Source of the DNA: Hypsibius dujardini
Lineage: Eukaryota > Tardigrada > Eutardigrada > Parachela > Hypsibiidae
Assembly (NCBI GenBank): GCA_001579985.1
Contig: LRSR01005713.1
Location: 1 to 50,444 of the forward strand
Length of the DNA: 50,444 nt
Direction of reading: 5' to 3'
Part shown: in pieces, positions 48,599 to 50,444 of the stretch
Numbering within the stretch: position 1 is the first letter of the stretch
Layout of the letters: every line of letters begins with the position of its first letter
Made by a program: the position numbers and the translations under genes
Notes under the pieces: model-generated
What the model was told of the DNA's origin: nothing
The model's input: the letters and a program-made list of their open reading frames with translations, nothing else
The model's database searches: none

Positions 48599-48705
48599 TT
48601 TCTGTCTGTCTGTCTGTGTGTATGTGCCTCTATCTGTGTGTCTGTCCGTATGTCTATCTGTCTATTTGTCTGTACGCCTGCCTGCCTGACTGCCTGTCTG
48701 TCTTT
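48599..48705. repeat. TGTCTGTC microsatellite
   Basis: Irregular (TCTG)n/(TGTC)n tract with CCTGCCTGAC variants. Confidence 0.8.
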
Positions 48706-49260
48706 CAAATATGTGTATATCCGCAATGCCTTTACGAATATCTGATCTGAAATTGTGCGGACGGGACTTCCGAAAATTAGAGATAATTATTCCTAGTTTA
48801 GCGTTGTTCATGGCACTAATTGGATTGCATTGCGAGGCTTGTCTTTCCGTTCGTTTAAACCAATGTCTCTGCATCAAAGTAGTTGCACTCAAATCAAACG
48901 TCACTTCCCGCAGATTATATTTAATTTATTTCACATGACATGTACATCATTACTTTGTTATTCTGCAGTCTATTACTTTTCATGCGTAGTGCAGAGGCCA
49001 GGGAGTGATATCCATGCCGTGATGGGGACAAGCAATTAGCTCGACTGCCGTTCCCATGTTCTCTCTGAATTTCAAAAGCATCGTTAGAAAATTATCATCG
49101 TTAGAAAATTATCCAGTGGCAAAATGGTCGAACAAAGACTTTTATTAGACAGACACGTTTCCGGATCTTCTTTGTTACCCATTAATTGCTTGCTTCACAG
49201 TTAACCTATCATAAAATTTGGAGGATTAAGGGTGGCTTGGAGGGATGGCAAGCCTGCTGT

Positions 49261-49530
49261 AGTGAAAGCTCCTCAATTCGTGTAGTGGGCGGGGGGGGAA
49301 TGCGTTATATGTAACATGTCAAACGACTACAGTTTTCTCGCCCTTAATCCGTTGGGGGGGGGGACCTAGGTACTGGAGGTAAGCTATCAAATATAAGTTG
49401 ACTACATTTCTTTCGCCCCTCTATTCGCGGGCGGGTGGTGGGGCGAAGAACGGCAAGGGTAGGGGATAGGAGTGGGGTTAGCTGTAACTGGTAAAACGAC
49501 GACAATATCTGCCCTCCATCCAGGGGGGGG
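49261..49530. repeat. G-rich degenerate triplication
   Basis: Three loose copies of a unit made of GACTACAGTTTTCTCGCCC or GACTACATTTCTTTCGCCC or GACGACAATATCTGCCC, each followed by a run rich in G (up to ten). The runs are at about 49291, 49354, 49428 and 49524. Strong G-quadruplex potential on the plus strand. Confidence 0.55.
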
Positions 49531-49746
49531 GGTAGGCAGCTCGGGCATCCAACGCCTCAATCCGGCACCAATCGTAAGCAGCCTTGTGTTTATAATTACA
49601 GTTTAATGCTGATTCACAATCAAAACCCAAAATACTTCGCCTTATTTGAGGGTAACAATTGGACTGCTGTTTCCGTTCCTCCAGTCTACTTAATACCATT
49701 CGCAGACTCATCACTCTCCGGGATCCCGGATAGGACAGGATAGGAC

Positions 49747-50283
49747 ATGGCATTCAACGTCTCTGCGTCGAGCGTTACATCAAACGTGACCTTTACCAAT
49801 GCGATTTCAATCACCGATCCGTTCACTCCGATATGGTCGGTAACACCGATCTTCCTCCTCGTTATTTGCATCACGGGCTCCGTCACCAACATCGGTGCCC
49901 TCACCTTGTTTGTGAAGCGTCTCCAAACTGGGTTGCCGTTTGACGTCTACGTGATCAACCTTATTGGGTCAAATGTCGCATCTCTACTCATGCAATACCC
50001 GTTGGCTGTCAAGGCAGGCCTCCATCCATCCGCATGGACCTTGGGAAGGCCACTCTGCCACTTCTACTTGTACTGCCAGAGCATATTCGATGCTGGAATC
50101 TCCAATACACACGCAATAATTGCCATAAACAGAGCCTGGGCTATCCTGCATCCCTTGTCCTTCCGAGCAGCTCATACCAAGCGCTTCACAACGACAGTCT
50201 CCGCGCTCATGTGGGTGTACATTCACGTGGTGGAGGGATCGTACTGGCTGGTGCAGACAGTCTACTACCCAGTGAACGTCCAG
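49747..50283 (+). CDS. Family A GPCR, first exon (TM1-TM4), runs off the window
   Basis: ATG at 49747; the N-terminus has three N-glycosylation sites (NVSAS, NVTF and similar). TM1 (TPIFLLVICITGSVTNIGAL), TM2 (VINLIGSNVASLLMQYPLAV), a conserved Cys (RPLCHFY) before TM3, and TM3 ending AIINRAWAILHPL... here INRAWAI replaces the DRY box. TM4 is VSALMWVYIHVVEGSYWLV. The exon ends at GTCCAG|GTAGGG, phase 0, in loop 2, as in the four-exon GPCR at 1.1-3.5 kb. TM5-TM7 must lie beyond 50444. Confidence 0.72.
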
Positions 50284-50444
50284 GTAGGGGCTTGCTTCCT
50301 GACACGCCAGAACAAAGACCCCTGAGCCAGAAGGGAGGATCAGGGCGCGGGCATATGGGCAAAATACAATCTGAAGTTCAGACCATCATTTCTAATCATT
50401 GTGAAACTTTTAGTATGCGGGGGTTTGCTTTTTAAGCCCTTAGG

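Larger units (their letters stand above)
48042..49746. other. Region upstream of TGR, no gene seen
   Basis: 48042-48190 (minus) is an Arg/Gln-rich open stretch continuous with the TGR frame and may be 5' UTR or a leader exon. Beyond it there is only simple sequence and G-rich repeats (listed separately). Confidence 0.4.

Overview
This window is nuclear DNA from a small animal. The genes are split by short GT-AG introns, and the families are animal ones: family A GPCRs, natriuretic-peptide-receptor-type ectodomains, an astacin, an LDL-receptor-type propeller, a calmodulin copy and a thioredoxin-glutathione reductase ending in GCUG. Lineage-divergent GPCRs and receptor ectodomains beside B-type lectin fragments make me think of a tardigrade or a related invertebrate. 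That is an inference; no marker gene proves it. I see no rRNA, tRNA, CRISPR or bacterial-type operon. All exon maps below are hand-made from splice consensus and reading phase.

Layout. 1.1-3.5 kb (minus): a four-exon GPCR. 3.8-4.2 kb: a 409-bp inverted-repeat element. 5.9-9.4 kb and 13.8-16.2 kb (minus): two receptors with a natriuretic-receptor-like ectodomain and no visible cyclase; the second carries an in-frame stop. Between them lie a GPCR fragment and a 958-bp TA-flanked element. 16.6-20.6 kb: orphan exons and a 158-bp hairpin. 20.6-27.7 kb: an apparently intact 7,061-bp DNA transposon, flanked by TTA and ending in a 16-bp inverted repeat. It holds a Tnp2/CACTA-like transposase (plus, 859 aa), a divergent eight-exon partner gene (minus, 444 aa, BEN-like C-terminus) and a cysteine-motif gene resembling the N-terminus of ALKBH4. 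The element sits directly before exons of an LRP/LDLR-type YWTD propeller.

30-34 kb (minus): an intronless 471-aa gene of unknown family and an intronless GPCR. 35.3-40.5 kb (plus): a row of B-lectin copies, several with one clean lesion, interrupted by a calmodulin pseudogene and a 627-bp foldback element. 41.3-42.8 kb (plus): an astacin-type protease whose HExxH site is broken and whose last exon encodes an eight-cysteine, drosomycin/defensin-like module. 43.7-47.9 kb (minus): a complete thioredoxin-glutathione reductase with two glutaredoxin domains (the first with both active cysteines changed to serine) and a Gly-Cys-Sec-Gly end. 49.7 kb to the edge (plus): the first exon of a fourth GPCR.

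The most unusual items are the multi-gene transposon, the selenocysteine TGR with a dead extra glutaredoxin domain, and the astacin-CSalphabeta fusion.
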